Shown: positions 10,282 to 18,539 of the stretch, piece by piece
How the letters are laid out: each line of letters starts with the position of its first letter
How positions within the stretch are numbered: position 1 is the first letter of the stretch
Assembly: GCA_900761995.1 (NCBI GenBank)
Contig: CAAFEY010000030.1
Span: 1 to 42,709, forward strand
Source: an uncultured Collinsella sp.
GTDB lineage: Bacteria; Actinomycetota; Coriobacteriia; Coriobacteriales; Coriobacteriaceae
Length of the DNA: 42,709 bases
Direction: 5' to 3'
Made by a program: the position numbers and the translations under genes
The notes under the pieces: generated by a model
What the model was told of the DNA's origin: nothing
What the model saw: the letters and a program-made list of their open reading frames with translations, nothing else
The model's database searches: none

Positions 10282-11580
10282 CTACTTGCGCAGCGGTTTG
10301 GGCAGCGGAATGCCTGCCGCAATGACGGCGGCGATGATCATGCAGACGATACCCTTGAGCGGGAAGCACATGAGCAGCAGGCCCACGACCATGACGGGCT
10401 GACGCATGACGGCGCCCATCGTCGAGGCGGTGCAGACGGCGACGCAAAAGACCGGATCTGCGCCGGTGAGGATGGCAAGGCCATAGCCCAGGCTCACACC
10501 CGAGAAGATAACCGGGAAGAAGTGGCCGCCGCGCCAACCAAGGTTGATGAGGGCGGGTGTCAGCATGGCCTTAACAAGACCGGTCGCGATAAGCACGCCA
10601 GCGGGAATGGTCAGATAGGTTTCCATGAGCACATCGGCCTGGGTCTCGCCGGCAAACATGGTGTAGGGCAGGACCGTGCCACAGATGGCGAGCGCCAGGC
10701 CGGCCAGCATGGCCTTGACGACCGGGCGCTCCCCTATTGCATGGGACAGTGTCTCGCTTGCATGCTCAGAGACAAAGTACAGCCAACCGCATACGGTGCC
10801 GACCAACGCCAGCGGAATGAGCCAGACAAGTTCCAGGTTACCCACCTGGGCGGCCTCGAACCTGGGCATGCCCATGCCGCCGCCCATAAGCTGGCCGAGC
10901 AGCAGATAGGTGCCCAGACCGCCGGCAATCGCGATGCCGTAGACCACGGTCTTTTGCGCCTTGGGCAGCTTGATGGTGATCTCATCGGACGCGGAGTCCT
11001 CGCCAGCGCCCTGGCCGTCGGCGCTACCGGCGAGCGGCGCCACAAAGCCAAACACGGGCGCGGTAAAGAGCGCCGTCAGGGCAGCCTGGGTGCCCAGCAG
11101 CGTGAGCTCCCTAAACTCGGCGCCAAAGCGACGCATGCGGTCGCCGACCCAGCTGCACAGACCCGCGATAACTCCGGTCAGGCCGGCCTCCGGTCCAATA
11201 CTTCCGCCAAACAGCAGCGGCAGCAATGCCGCAAGCGAAAGCTTGCCGAGGTTGTCGTACGGGTAGCGACCGTCTTGTTTAACCTTGGCCATCACCTGGT
11301 TGAGGTCATCGGTCTTGGTGCCCGTAATCTTTTCGTACAGACCGATCAGCAGGCCGCCCAGCAAGCAGACAAAAAACGGGTACGGCAGAAAACCGAACGG
11401 GCCGCTCGCGAGTTCAGGCGAAGCGACGCCCAGCGCGTGCGGAATCTCGGTCCATAGATAGTCGACACCGTGCTCCATCGCAAAAAAGAACAGCCAGACC
11501 GCGGCGCCTGCGAACGCACCGGTCACGGCAACGCTAACTAAAAACAGCGCACGGTTTTTGGGTTTTGCAAGACTATCCAT
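10282..11580 (-). CDS. ClC family chloride channel/transporter
   Basis: A 432-residue ClC-type protein. The selectivity motif GSIGPEAGLTG (GxxGPE, about residue 125) and the later GWRGGHFFPVIFSG (GxFxP, about residue 355) are visible, whereas the N-terminal GSGIP motif is not recognisable. The gating glutamate of GPE is present (Glu in GPEAG). There is no C-terminal CBS pair. It is likely a Cl-/H+ exchanger, or a fluoride/other anion variant given the altered N-terminal motif. The start at 11580 follows GGGAGGTCCCG. It stands alone, downstream of the LOG gene by 125 bases in the same direction. Confidence 0.9.
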   Translation of the reverse strand: MDSLAKPKNRALFLVSVAVTGAFAGAAVWLFFFAMEHGVDYLWTEIPHALGVASPELASGPFGFLPYPFFVCLLGGLLIGLYEKITGTKTDDLNQVMAKVKQDGRYPYDNLGKLSLAALLPLLFGGSIGPEAGLTGVIAGLCSWVGDRMRRFGAEFRELTLLGTQAALTALFTAPVFGFVAPLAGSADGQGAGEDSASDEITIKLPKAQKTVVYGIAIAGGLGTYLLLGQLMGGGMGMPRFEAAQVGNLELVWLIPLALVGTVCGWLYFVSEHASETLSHAIGERPVVKAMLAGLALAICGTVLPYTMFAGETQADVLMETYLTIPAGVLIATGLVKAMLTPALINLGWRGGHFFPVIFSGVSLGYGLAILTGADPVFCVAVCTASTMGAVMRQPVMVVGLLLMCFPLKGIVCMIIAAVIAAGIPLPKPLRK

Positions 11581-11705
11581 CGGGACCTCCCGTGGTCAAA
11601 TTCGGCAAAGATACGTTTTATTGTAGAGCGAGCGTTACCCGAACGAGCCAACCGTCTGCGCCGCAAACGGCACCATTGGGAGTCATAGTGGGGCAGGCTC
11701 AAGAC

Positions 11706-12239
11706 TCATCCGTTGATAATCGAGGCAATCTCGCGCAAATCGTCGGCAAAGTAGATGCCGTGCTGGCGCCTCGGGCTCGAAAGCCCTTTATCAATCATGT
11801 GCTCGAGCAACGCCTTAAGATCGTTGTAGTAGCCCCCAAGGTTGTACAGAATGCACGGCGCATCGAGATGCCCCAACGACACGGCGGACATGACCTCGGC
11901 AATCTCCTCGAGCGTACCCGTCCCACCGGGAAAGGCGATGAACGCGTCACCGAGCTCAATCATCTTGGCCTTGCGTTCGGCCATGTCACTCGTCACGATG
12001 AGGTCGTCGATACCGTCATGTTGAAACTCGGCCTCGATAAAAAAGCTCGGTTCAACACCCGTCACGTGTCCACCTGCCTCGAGTACGCTATCGGCGAGCG
12101 CACCCATCAGACCCGACTTGGACCCGCCGTATACCAACGCGTGTCCGTTAGCGCCAATCCAGTCGCCCAGCTCCTGCACCGCGGGCAGAAACGCCGGGTC
12201 ATTGCCGACGCTGGCACCCAGGTATACCGTGATATTCAT
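11706..12239 (-). CDS. LOG family protein (TIGR00730 type)
   Basis: A 177-residue Rossmann-fold protein with the LOG signatures VYGGSKSGLMG (about residues 36-46) and PGGTGTLEE (about 104-112). Members of this family hydrolyse nucleoside 5'-monophosphates (cytokinin riboside or purine nucleotide phosphoribohydrolases). The bacterial physiological role is unsettled. The start at 12239 has a GAGGGGG ribosome site. It lies 36 bases downstream of the ion channel gene in the same direction, so the two may form an operon. Confidence 0.9.
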   Translation of the reverse strand: MNITVYLGASVGNDPAFLPAVQELGDWIGANGHALVYGGSKSGLMGALADSVLEAGGHVTGVEPSFFIEAEFQHDGIDDLIVTSDMAERKAKMIELGDAFIAFPGGTGTLEEIAEVMSAVSLGHLDAPCILYNLGGYYNDLKALLEHMIDKGLSSPRRQHGIYFADDLREIASIING

Positions 12240-12275
12240 ATTCAGTCCCCCTCGTCGTGACGCGCGGCGCCCGTT

Positions 12276-12701
12276 CTAGCGTTGGCGTCGGCGATATTCG
12301 CGCACACGGCGCGATAGGTCGGCAAGCTCGTCACGATCGAGCTCTTCCAAATGCTCCAGATCATCCATAAAGCGCGCCATGGTGTCCTTTTGGCGCATCT
12401 TGATGAGCGTGTTGCAGTAGTTCACCGCCACGCCCGTGAGCATGGCGATGTAGAAGATGCTGATGACGCTCAAAACGACGGTGATAGCGCGGGCAACCGG
12501 CGTCTCGGCCGGGATATCACCGAAGCCGATCGTCGATACGGTCTCAAAGCTAAACCAGAGGCCGTCGCCAAACGTAAGGGTCGTGGGCTCGGACAGCCAG
12601 ACGGCCGTCGAGCACAGCAGATAGAAGACGAGAAACAGGCCCGTGATGCGCGCAAAGCCAGCCTGGCGCAACACGTCGGCAAGCGTCCTCAACTTGTTCA
12701 T
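12276..12701 (-). CDS. Two-transmembrane potassium channel
   Basis: A 141-residue protein with two membrane helices flanking a pore loop that carries the selectivity filter TIGFGD (in VSTIGFGDIPAET), as in the Ion_trans_2 (KcsA-like) family. A charged, coiled-coil-prone C-terminal tail rich in Glu, Asp and Arg follows. The reading frame is open further upstream to 12779, but that extension runs into the palindromic repeat; the ATG at 12701 is preferred because AAAAGGGG lies just before it. It should form a tetrameric K+ channel in the cytoplasmic membrane. Confidence 0.9.
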   Translation of the reverse strand: MNKLRTLADVLRQAGFARITGLFLVFYLLCSTAVWLSEPTTLTFGDGLWFSFETVSTIGFGDIPAETPVARAITVVLSVISIFYIAMLTGVAVNYCNTLIKMRQKDTMARFMDDLEHLEELDRDELADLSRRVREYRRRQR

Positions 12702-12771
12702 CGCGACCCCTTTTCCCAGACGCCCAATCACATTCGCTCGGTATTGTCCCACGCCTCCCCCGCAAACGGAA

Positions 12772-12828
12772 CTAGTCATTGGGGACGTTCTTAAACGACT
12801 AGTCAGTTAAGAACGTCCCCAATGACTA
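12772..12828. repeat. Interspersed palindrome, family 1, copy B
   Basis: A 22-bp perfect inverted repeat (12773-12794 with 12807-12828) with a 12-base loop, the most perfect of the three copies. It shares the GGGGACGTTCTT core and the central ACTAGT with copies at 484 and 20860. It sits between the divergent channel and sensor-kinase genes. Confidence 0.9.
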
Positions 12829-12914
12829 CCTAACCGTTTAGCGGTGCGGCGGCTGAATGGGCAGGCTGAGCTGGTATCCTTATGCGAAACTGTCTCAACT
12901 CGATAGGATTTCAT

Positions 12915-15719
12915 GTGAAACCTTCCGCTGTCTTTCGCTTGGCTCTATATCGCACCCTGGCCGTCGCGCTTGCCGCGCTCGCCATACTGAGCGCCGTCAT
13001 GCCCGCCCCCGCCTTTGCCGCCGACTCCGACCAGCAGGTCAAGACGGTCCGCGTTGGCTGGCTCGTCAACAACAAAGGCTTCCAGGAAGGCATGCCGGGC
13101 GAGCGACTCTCGGGGTGGGGCTACGAGTACCTCCAGACCCTCTCGTATTACACAAAGGGCTGGCAATACGAATACGTTAGCGGCACCTTCTCCGAGCTTA
13201 TGGACATGCTCGAAGCAGGCGAAATCGACCTCATGCCCAACATCTCGTATTCGGCAGAACGCGAGCAGAAGCTGCTCTTTTCCTCGAACCCCGAGGGCAC
13301 CGAGCGCTACTACATCTACGCCAGGCCCGACCGCGACGATCTGGCCAAGGGTGACCCCCAGGCGCTCCAAGGCCTCACCATCGGCTGCAACTCTGGCGTT
13401 ATGCAAACTATCGTCGGCCAGCAGTGGCTCGCCGACGAAGGCGTCACCTGCACCTATAAAGAAATCGACACCGGCAGTGCCCTCTTTGAGGCGCTTGCAG
13501 ACGGCGAGGTCGACGCCGTCATCATGAACGATACCATTTCGTCGCCCGATGCGTCACCCATGTTCTACGTAGGCTCGAGCGACTACTATTTTGCCGTTCC
13601 CAAAAGCCGCCCCGATCTGATGAACGACATCAACGCCGCCATGACGACCATCGCCCGCGATAACCCGCGCTATAACGAGGAAGTCAAATCGAGTTACTCG
13701 ACCCAAAACAGTGGCTCGTCATCGCTCACCGGCCCCGAGACCACCTGGCTCAAAGCAAACGGCAATACCATCACGCTCGGCTATCTTAAAAACCAACTTC
13801 CCTACTGCACGCAAAATGACGACGGCGAGATGGAAGGATCGCTCGCCTCGCTTGCAACGACGTTGCACGACAAGTTTGGTATTACGGTCAAAACAATCGC
13901 ACTCTCGAACAACAGGCAAATGATCAAAGCCCTTTCCAACGGAACCATCGATGTCGCCCTGCCATTGTTTCGCGACTACTGGCTCGCCGAGCAGACAGGG
14001 GTCATCCAGTCAAACTCGATGGGAACGGTTTCGCTGACCGCCATTCACAGTGGCAAAAACCTGAACAGCGACCTTAAGAACATCGCTTGTACAAAGAGCA
14101 CAATCGTTAACCGTTTTGAGCTCGAAAGTCTCTTCCCGAACGCAACAGTAACCGAGTACTCGAATGACGGCGAGGTGCTCAAAGCCCTCAATGAGGGGAA
14201 GGCACGTTGCATCATTGTCCCCAGCACGCGCCTGGAAACTCTCCGCGACACCTACGACATCGAGGATTTCGAAACACAGGAACTCACCAACACGGCGCAG
14301 CTATCGTGTTTAATTTCGCGCGGCAAGCCCGAGCTGCTGGGAATCATCAATAAGGGCATCGTCAATGCAGGTGAATCGCTCTCTGCAAACAGCTATTTCC
14401 CCACATCGTACTCGGCGCAAGAATCGGACACGTTCCAGTTTTTCTATCGCAACCGCACCGCCATTGCGACTGTTATCATCTGCATCTTGCTCACCAGCAT
14501 CGCCATCCTTGTCTGGTCGCTTTACCGCGCACAGGAGGAACGGCAGAAAGCTGATGCCGCCAACACCGCCAAAACCGCTTTCCTCACGCGCATGAGCCAC
14601 GACATCCGCACGCCGCTCAACGGCATCCTGGGCCTTATCGAAATTGAGGAATTGAGAGAAGGCGACATGCAGGTCGCCCGCGAAAGCCGCGCCAAGGCGC
14701 GCGTTGCCGCCAATCACCTGCTGTCACTGATTAACGACATCCTCGAGATGGGCAGGATCGAGGAGTGCAAAGTGACGCTCGAGCACGAATCATTCAACCT
14801 TAAAGAGCTGTGCGACAATGCGCTCGTACTGTGCAAGCTCCGCGCATCGGACCGCGGCATAACCATGCTCGACACCAGCGAGCCCTACGCTGTCGATCAA
14901 TATATGATCGGCAGCCCCACCCATATTCGGCAGATCCTTGTCAACCTGCTCGACAACAGCATCAAGTACAACAAGCACGGAGGCACCGTCACGTTCTCAT
15001 CGACCATCAAACCGGTCGACGACGAGCACGCCGTGTTTTGCTTTAGCGTCTCGGATACCGGCATTGGTATGACGCCCGAGTTTTTGACGCACATTTACGA
15101 GCCGTTTGCCCAGGAAGGCGACGATGCGCGCAGCAAGTTCCAAGGAACCGGCATTGGCATGTCTATCGTCAAATCGCTCATCGATATGATGGGCGGCACG
15201 ATTGAGATTTCGAGTGAGGTTGGCGCGGGAAGCACGTTCAACGTCCAGATACCGCTCGATATCGACAAGAACCCTCAGGCGAAAGAACGTGCGTCCAAGC
15301 AAGCATACAGTTGCTCGCTTGCCGGCATGAACGTCCTTTTGGCAGAAGACAACGAGCTCAATGCCGAAATTGCCCAGGCTCTACTCGAAAGCGAAGGCAT
15401 CGTCGTAACGCGCGCCGCCGACGGCAACAAAGCAGTCGACCTATACGTTAGTCGTCCCGCCGGCAGCTTCGATGCGATCCTGATGGACATCATGATGCCG
15501 GGCATGGATGGCTACGAGGCAACCCGCGCGATTCGTCTGAGCGAAAAGGCCGATGCAGCCGACATCCCCATCATCGCGCTCACTGCCAACGCCTTCAACG
15601 AGGACGCCAAGGCGGCACACGATGCCGGTATGAACGCCCATCTGCCCAAACCGCTCGACTTTAACAAGCTCAAAAACATACTCGCCCGCATCAAGAAATA
15701 CGGATCCGTTTCGCTATAG
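12915..15719 (+). CDS. BvgS/EvgS-like hybrid sensor histidine kinase with two periplasmic-binding-type sensor domains
   Basis: A 934-residue hybrid kinase. The order is: signal peptide ending AFAADS; two tandem SBP_bac_3-like sensor domains (about residues 35-260 and 270-500); one membrane helix (about 515-537); HisKA with the phosphoacceptor in MSHDIRTPLNG (His562); HATPase with N-box LVNLLDNSIKYN, VSDTGIGM and GTGIGMSIVK; and a C-terminal receiver with MNVLLAEDNELN and phospho-Asp858 in LMDIMMPGMDG. An in-frame ATG at 12882 would add 11 residues but lacks a ribosome site; the GTG at 12915 follows AGGA and gives a clean signal peptide. No phosphotransfer (Hpt) domain or partner regulator lies beside it, so its output is unknown. 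The binding-protein-type sensors suggest an amino acid or similar small ligand. Confidence 0.92.
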   Translation: MKPSAVFRLALYRTLAVALAALAILSAVMPAPAFAADSDQQVKTVRVGWLVNNKGFQEGMPGERLSGWGYEYLQTLSYYTKGWQYEYVSGTFSELMDMLEAGEIDLMPNISYSAEREQKLLFSSNPEGTERYYIYARPDRDDLAKGDPQALQGLTIGCNSGVMQTIVGQQWLADEGVTCTYKEIDTGSALFEALADGEVDAVIMNDTISSPDASPMFYVGSSDYYFAVPKSRPDLMNDINAAMTTIARDNPRYNEEVKSSYSTQNSGSSSLTGPETTWLKANGNTITLGYLKNQLPYCTQNDDGEMEGSLASLATTLHDKFGITVKTIALSNNRQMIKALSNGTIDVALPLFRDYWLAEQTGVIQSNSMGTVSLTAIHSGKNLNSDLKNIACTKSTIVNRFELESLFPNATVTEYSNDGEVLKALNEGKARCIIVPSTRLETLRDTYDIEDFETQELTNTAQLSCLISRGKPELLGIINKGIVNAGESLSANSYFPTSYSAQESDTFQFFYRNRTAIATVIICILLTSIAILVWSLYRAQEERQKADAANTAKTAFLTRMSHDIRTPLNGILGLIEIEELREGDMQVARESRAKARVAANHLLSLINDILEMGRIEECKVTLEHESFNLKELCDNALVLCKLRASDRGITMLDTSEPYAVDQYMIGSPTHIRQILVNLLDNSIKYNKHGGTVTFSSTIKPVDDEHAVFCFSVSDTGIGMTPEFLTHIYEPFAQEGDDARSKFQGTGIGMSIVKSLIDMMGGTIEISSEVGAGSTFNVQIPLDIDKNPQAKERASKQAYSCSLAGMNVLLAEDNELNAEIAQALLESEGIVVTRAADGNKAVDLYVSRPAGSFDAILMDIMMPGMDGYEATRAIRLSEKADAADIPIIALTANAFNEDAKAAHDAGMNAHLPKPLDFNKLKNILARIKKYGSVSL

Positions 15720-15761
15720 TTTGTGCTCAACCACCATGCACAGCCAGAAAGGAAGCCAACG

Positions 15762-16241
15762 ATGTTTAGGCCCTTACGTCGAAAGAAACGCGCCATCACT
15801 GACGAGGAAGCGCGCGAGTTGCTCGCCACCTGTAAGCGCGGCGTCTTTGCCGTCAACGGCGATGATGGCTACCCCTATGCCATTCCCGTCAACTACTTCT
15901 TTGACGCCGAGCACGACAAGATTTATTTCCATGGCGCCAAGGCCGGCCACAAGGTCGATTCGCTCAGGCGTGACGATAAAGTCTGCTTTACCGTTTACGG
16001 CAACGAGTGGTACAAGGACGGCGACTGGGCTCCTTACGTCATGAGCACCGTGGTCTTTGGCCGTTGCCGCCTGGTAGATGAAGCGCCTGCGTTTATCGAG
16101 GACAAAGTCCGCCAGCTCGCGCTTAAGTACTACCCTTCTGCCGAAGAAGTCGAGGAGGAAATCGCCAAAGACATCAAGGGCGTCCAACTCTACGAGATTT
16201 CAATTGAGCATCTTTGCGGCAAGCAGATTCAGGAAAAGTAG
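15762..16241 (+). CDS. Pyridoxamine 5'-phosphate oxidase-like flavin-binding protein (NimA-type)
   Basis: A 159-residue split-barrel protein resembling the PNPOx-like/NimA family (5-nitroimidazole reductase relatives): RAITDEEARELLATCKRGV, GYPYAIPVNYFFD, and IYFHGAKAGHKVDSLRRDDK are the typical strands that bind FMN. An upstream in-frame ATG (15723) lacks a ribosome site; the ATG at 15762 follows AGAAAGGAAG. It begins 42 bases after the sensor kinase. It probably reduces small aromatic or nitro compounds or acts in redox housekeeping; it is not PdxH, which is longer and has a different C-terminus. Confidence 0.85.
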   Translation: MFRPLRRKKRAITDEEARELLATCKRGVFAVNGDDGYPYAIPVNYFFDAEHDKIYFHGAKAGHKVDSLRRDDKVCFTVYGNEWYKDGDWAPYVMSTVVFGRCRLVDEAPAFIEDKVRQLALKYYPSAEEVEEEIAKDIKGVQLYEISIEHLCGKQIQEK

Positions 16242-16274
16242 CGAATGCGAAAAACGCGCTCGCTACCCTCTGCG

Positions 16275-16315
16275 CCCCATGCGCCCACGCATTTTGACGG
16301 CGTGGGCGCATGGGG
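16275..16315. terminator. Long perfect hairpin between convergent genes
   Basis: A 16-bp perfect stem (16275-16290 with 16300-16315, core CCCCATGCGCCCACGC) with a 9-base loop lies between the flavin protein gene and the MalY gene, which converge. Neither side has a T-run, so if it ends transcription it does so unusually or with help. See findings. Confidence 0.6.
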
Positions 16316-16337
16316 CAGCACTCGAATCGAGCGCCCC

Positions 16338-17549
16338 CTATACCCCAAAAACGTAGCGGTCCAGGCGGTCGCACGCCTCCCTTACGCGCGAAAGCGGCAG
16401 CGCCAGATTCACGCGAATGTGGCAGGGCCCGTGGAACGGGCGGCCGTCCTGATACCCCACGCCCACGCGCGCCCCCTCGTCGAGCAGCCACTGAATATCG
16501 CGGCCATGCTCGCGGCACCACTCGGTGCAGTCCAGAAACACCATGTAGGTGCCCTGCGGACGCGAATAGGACACGCCCGCAAAATGCTTGTCCACGTAAT
16601 TGCAGAAGTAGTCGACGTTGCCCTCGATGACCTCATTGAGCTCATCGAGCCACTCGTAGCCCTGCTGCTGGTAGGCACCGATAAGCGCATGCATGGAGAT
16701 GACGTTCATCTCGTTGTAGTGGGTCTTGTCGGACACGGCGCACACGCGGTCGCGCAGCGTCTCGTTATAGATGATGTGGTAGCTGCCGACCAGGCCCGCC
16801 AGGTTAAACGTCTTGCTGGGCGCGTAGAGGGCAACCGTGCGCATGTGGGCGTCCTCGCTCACCGACTGCGTCGGGATATGCTTGTGGCCCGGCAGGATGA
16901 TATCGGACCAAATCTCATCCGAGATCACCACGCAATCGTGCTGACGATAGATGTCCATGGCACGTTCGATCTCGTCGCGCTCCCATACGCGGCCGCAGGG
17001 ATTGTGCGGCGAGCAGAACACGGCGGCATGGATATGGTTTTGTGCGAGCTTGCGCTCCATGTCCTCAAAGTCCATGCGCCACACGCCCTGGTCGTCGAGT
17101 TTAAGCGGGCTGTGGACAATGCGATAGCCCGCGGCCTCGATGGACTTGGTAAAGCCGATGTAGGTGGGACTGTGGACCAGCACCGCATCGCCCGGCTGGA
17201 CATATGCGCGCAACGTCGACACGACACCGCCCAGTACGCCGTTTTCGTAGCCGATCTGCTCAGGGAGCAGGCCTTCGACGCCATTACGGCGGGTCTGCCA
17301 TTCGATGATGCGGTCGAAGTACTCGTCACGCGGATTGAAATAGCCAAACATGGGATGCTGGGCGCGCTGAATGATGTGTTCCTGAACCGTGGGCACCGTG
17401 GCAAAATTCATATCCGCCACCCACATGGGGATGCGGTCGAAGCCCTCGTCGGGTGCGTTCGGAGCCATGCCGGGGATCTCGCCCCAGGAGTCAACGGCGA
17501 TGGCGTCCATACCGTGGCGGTCGATAAGCGAGGTAAAGTCGTATTTCAT
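16338..17549 (-). CDS. MalY/PatB family PLP-dependent aminotransferase or cystathionine beta-lyase
   Basis: A 403-residue fold-type I PLP enzyme. Visible: SPHNPCGRVW (Asn183 contacts the cofactor), VVISDEIWSD (Asp211) and the Schiff-base lysine in APSKTFNLAG (Lys246). The WVADMNFATVP and PMFGYFNP segments near the N-terminus are characteristic of the MalY/PatB branch, whose members cleave cystathionine, cysteine or other C-S compounds, releasing a thiol and pyruvate. The length matches E. coli MalY (390). In gut bacteria such enzymes often make sulphide from cysteine; the exact substrate is not determinable here. It has its own GGGAG ribosome site and no operon partner. Confidence 0.9.
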   Translation of the reverse strand: MKYDFTSLIDRHGMDAIAVDSWGEIPGMAPNAPDEGFDRIPMWVADMNFATVPTVQEHIIQRAQHPMFGYFNPRDEYFDRIIEWQTRRNGVEGLLPEQIGYENGVLGGVVSTLRAYVQPGDAVLVHSPTYIGFTKSIEAAGYRIVHSPLKLDDQGVWRMDFEDMERKLAQNHIHAAVFCSPHNPCGRVWERDEIERAMDIYRQHDCVVISDEIWSDIILPGHKHIPTQSVSEDAHMRTVALYAPSKTFNLAGLVGSYHIIYNETLRDRVCAVSDKTHYNEMNVISMHALIGAYQQQGYEWLDELNEVIEGNVDYFCNYVDKHFAGVSYSRPQGTYMVFLDCTEWCREHGRDIQWLLDEGARVGVGYQDGRPFHGPCHIRVNLALPLSRVREACDRLDRYVFGV

Positions 17550-17661
17550 GCTGAGCTCCCGTGCAAAGCGGATTGTTTCGGTAGGCGTTATTGTCCACCA
17601 GCGTGGGCGGTTTTGGGGCGGAGTTTGGCGCTTAATTTGACGGGTGCGGACGAATGGCTGG

Positions 17662-18408
17662 TTAGTCTCGCGCGTCGTTGATGGCGGTTATCGTCAACCT
17701 GGTTCCGTCGACCGTAAACGATATGTCAAGCCCAGCGTAAGCCAAATGGTAAACGCGGTTTGGCTCGTGTTTGCTGCCCGCACGGCGCGGATCTTGGCGG
17801 AGCACCTCGATCAAGCCGGGGAGCTTTGTGTCCGGGACCATGTCCCGCAGCGCTTGCGGGAGCTCGACATCGAGCTCTTGCCATGGCGCGTCCTCAATCC
17901 AGCCGCCCGTCGCATCCGGGTGACAGTCCGCAAACGGAATGTAAGGCTTAATGTCGTAGATGGGCGTACCGTCGCGCAGGTCGGCCCCCAGCACATGGAT
18001 GATGGGACCATCGTCGGTGAGCTCGACACGATCAAGCTTGACGCAGGTGAGCCCGATGGGATTAGGGCGAAACGGACTGCGCGTGGCAAACACGCCCACG
18101 CGTTCGGCTCCACCCAGACGCGGCGGGCGCACGGTTTTCGACCATTTTGCGTTGGTGCCGGACCTGTCCTGCGTTTTGGCATCGGCGGCTATGTCTTTAG
18201 CCGTGCCGCCGGGCGTTCCGTTTTCGAAGCACCACAGCAGCCATAGGTGAGAGAAGGAGTCCAGACCCTCAACTGCAGCGTTGGAGGCAAATTCCGGCTC
18301 AAAGACGATGCGTCCCTGCAGATGGGGCGCCAAAAAGCTGTTGCGTGGGATGCCGAACTTCTGCGGCAGGTCGGTATGTATGTGTGCAATAGGTTCCATG
18401 CCGGTCAT
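17662..18408 (-). CDS. trmO: tRNA (N6-threonylcarbamoyladenosine(37)-N6)-methyltransferase TrmO
   Basis: A 248-residue member of the TrmO/TsaA (UPF0066) family, which methylates t6A37 of tRNA-Thr using S-adenosylmethionine. Diagnostic are GVFATRSPFRPNPIGLT in the beta-barrel and DIKPYIPFAD after it. The C-terminal domain (DPRRAGSKHEPNRVYHLAY) is also typical. Two starts are possible, ATG 18408 and ATG 18399; neither has a strong ribosome site. It is divergent from the XRE-TipAS regulator. Confidence 0.92.
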   Translation of the reverse strand: MTGMEPIAHIHTDLPQKFGIPRNSFLAPHLQGRIVFEPEFASNAAVEGLDSFSHLWLLWCFENGTPGGTAKDIAADAKTQDRSGTNAKWSKTVRPPRLGGAERVGVFATRSPFRPNPIGLTCVKLDRVELTDDGPIIHVLGADLRDGTPIYDIKPYIPFADCHPDATGGWIEDAPWQELDVELPQALRDMVPDTKLPGLIEVLRQDPRRAGSKHEPNRVYHLAYAGLDISFTVDGTRLTITAINDARD

Positions 18409-18475
18409 TGTACGGCATGGAGGCGTGGGGTGTTGCGCGCAATTCTTCGCCGCGGTCCCCGTCGCGCAACCAACG

Positions 18476-18518
18476 GTTGCTTGGAAGGGTGCCGGCCGCC
18501 GCGTATGCTTAAAGCAAC
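18476..18518 (+). promoter_or_regulatory. Candidate promoter and operator of the XRE-TipAS gene
   Basis: TTGGAA (18481-18486), 17 bases, then TATGCT (18504-18509) forms a fair sigma-70 promoter 30 bases upstream of the start codon. A dyad GTTGCTT (18476-18482) / AAGCAAC (18512-18518) brackets it exactly, as an autoregulatory operator would. Both readings are inference from sequence alone. Confidence 0.45.
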
Positions 18519-18539
18519 AAACAGCAGAAAGGAGCCGTC

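Noticed and set aside
10099..11457. Plus-strand open frame of 452 codons opposite the ClC gene
   Set aside because: Shadow of a conserved channel; His/Asp/Gly-rich nonsense composition.
15762..16241. Pyridoxine 5'-phosphate oxidase PdxH
   Set aside because: Too short and lacking the C-terminal substrate-binding region; it fits the NimA-like flavin-binding group better.
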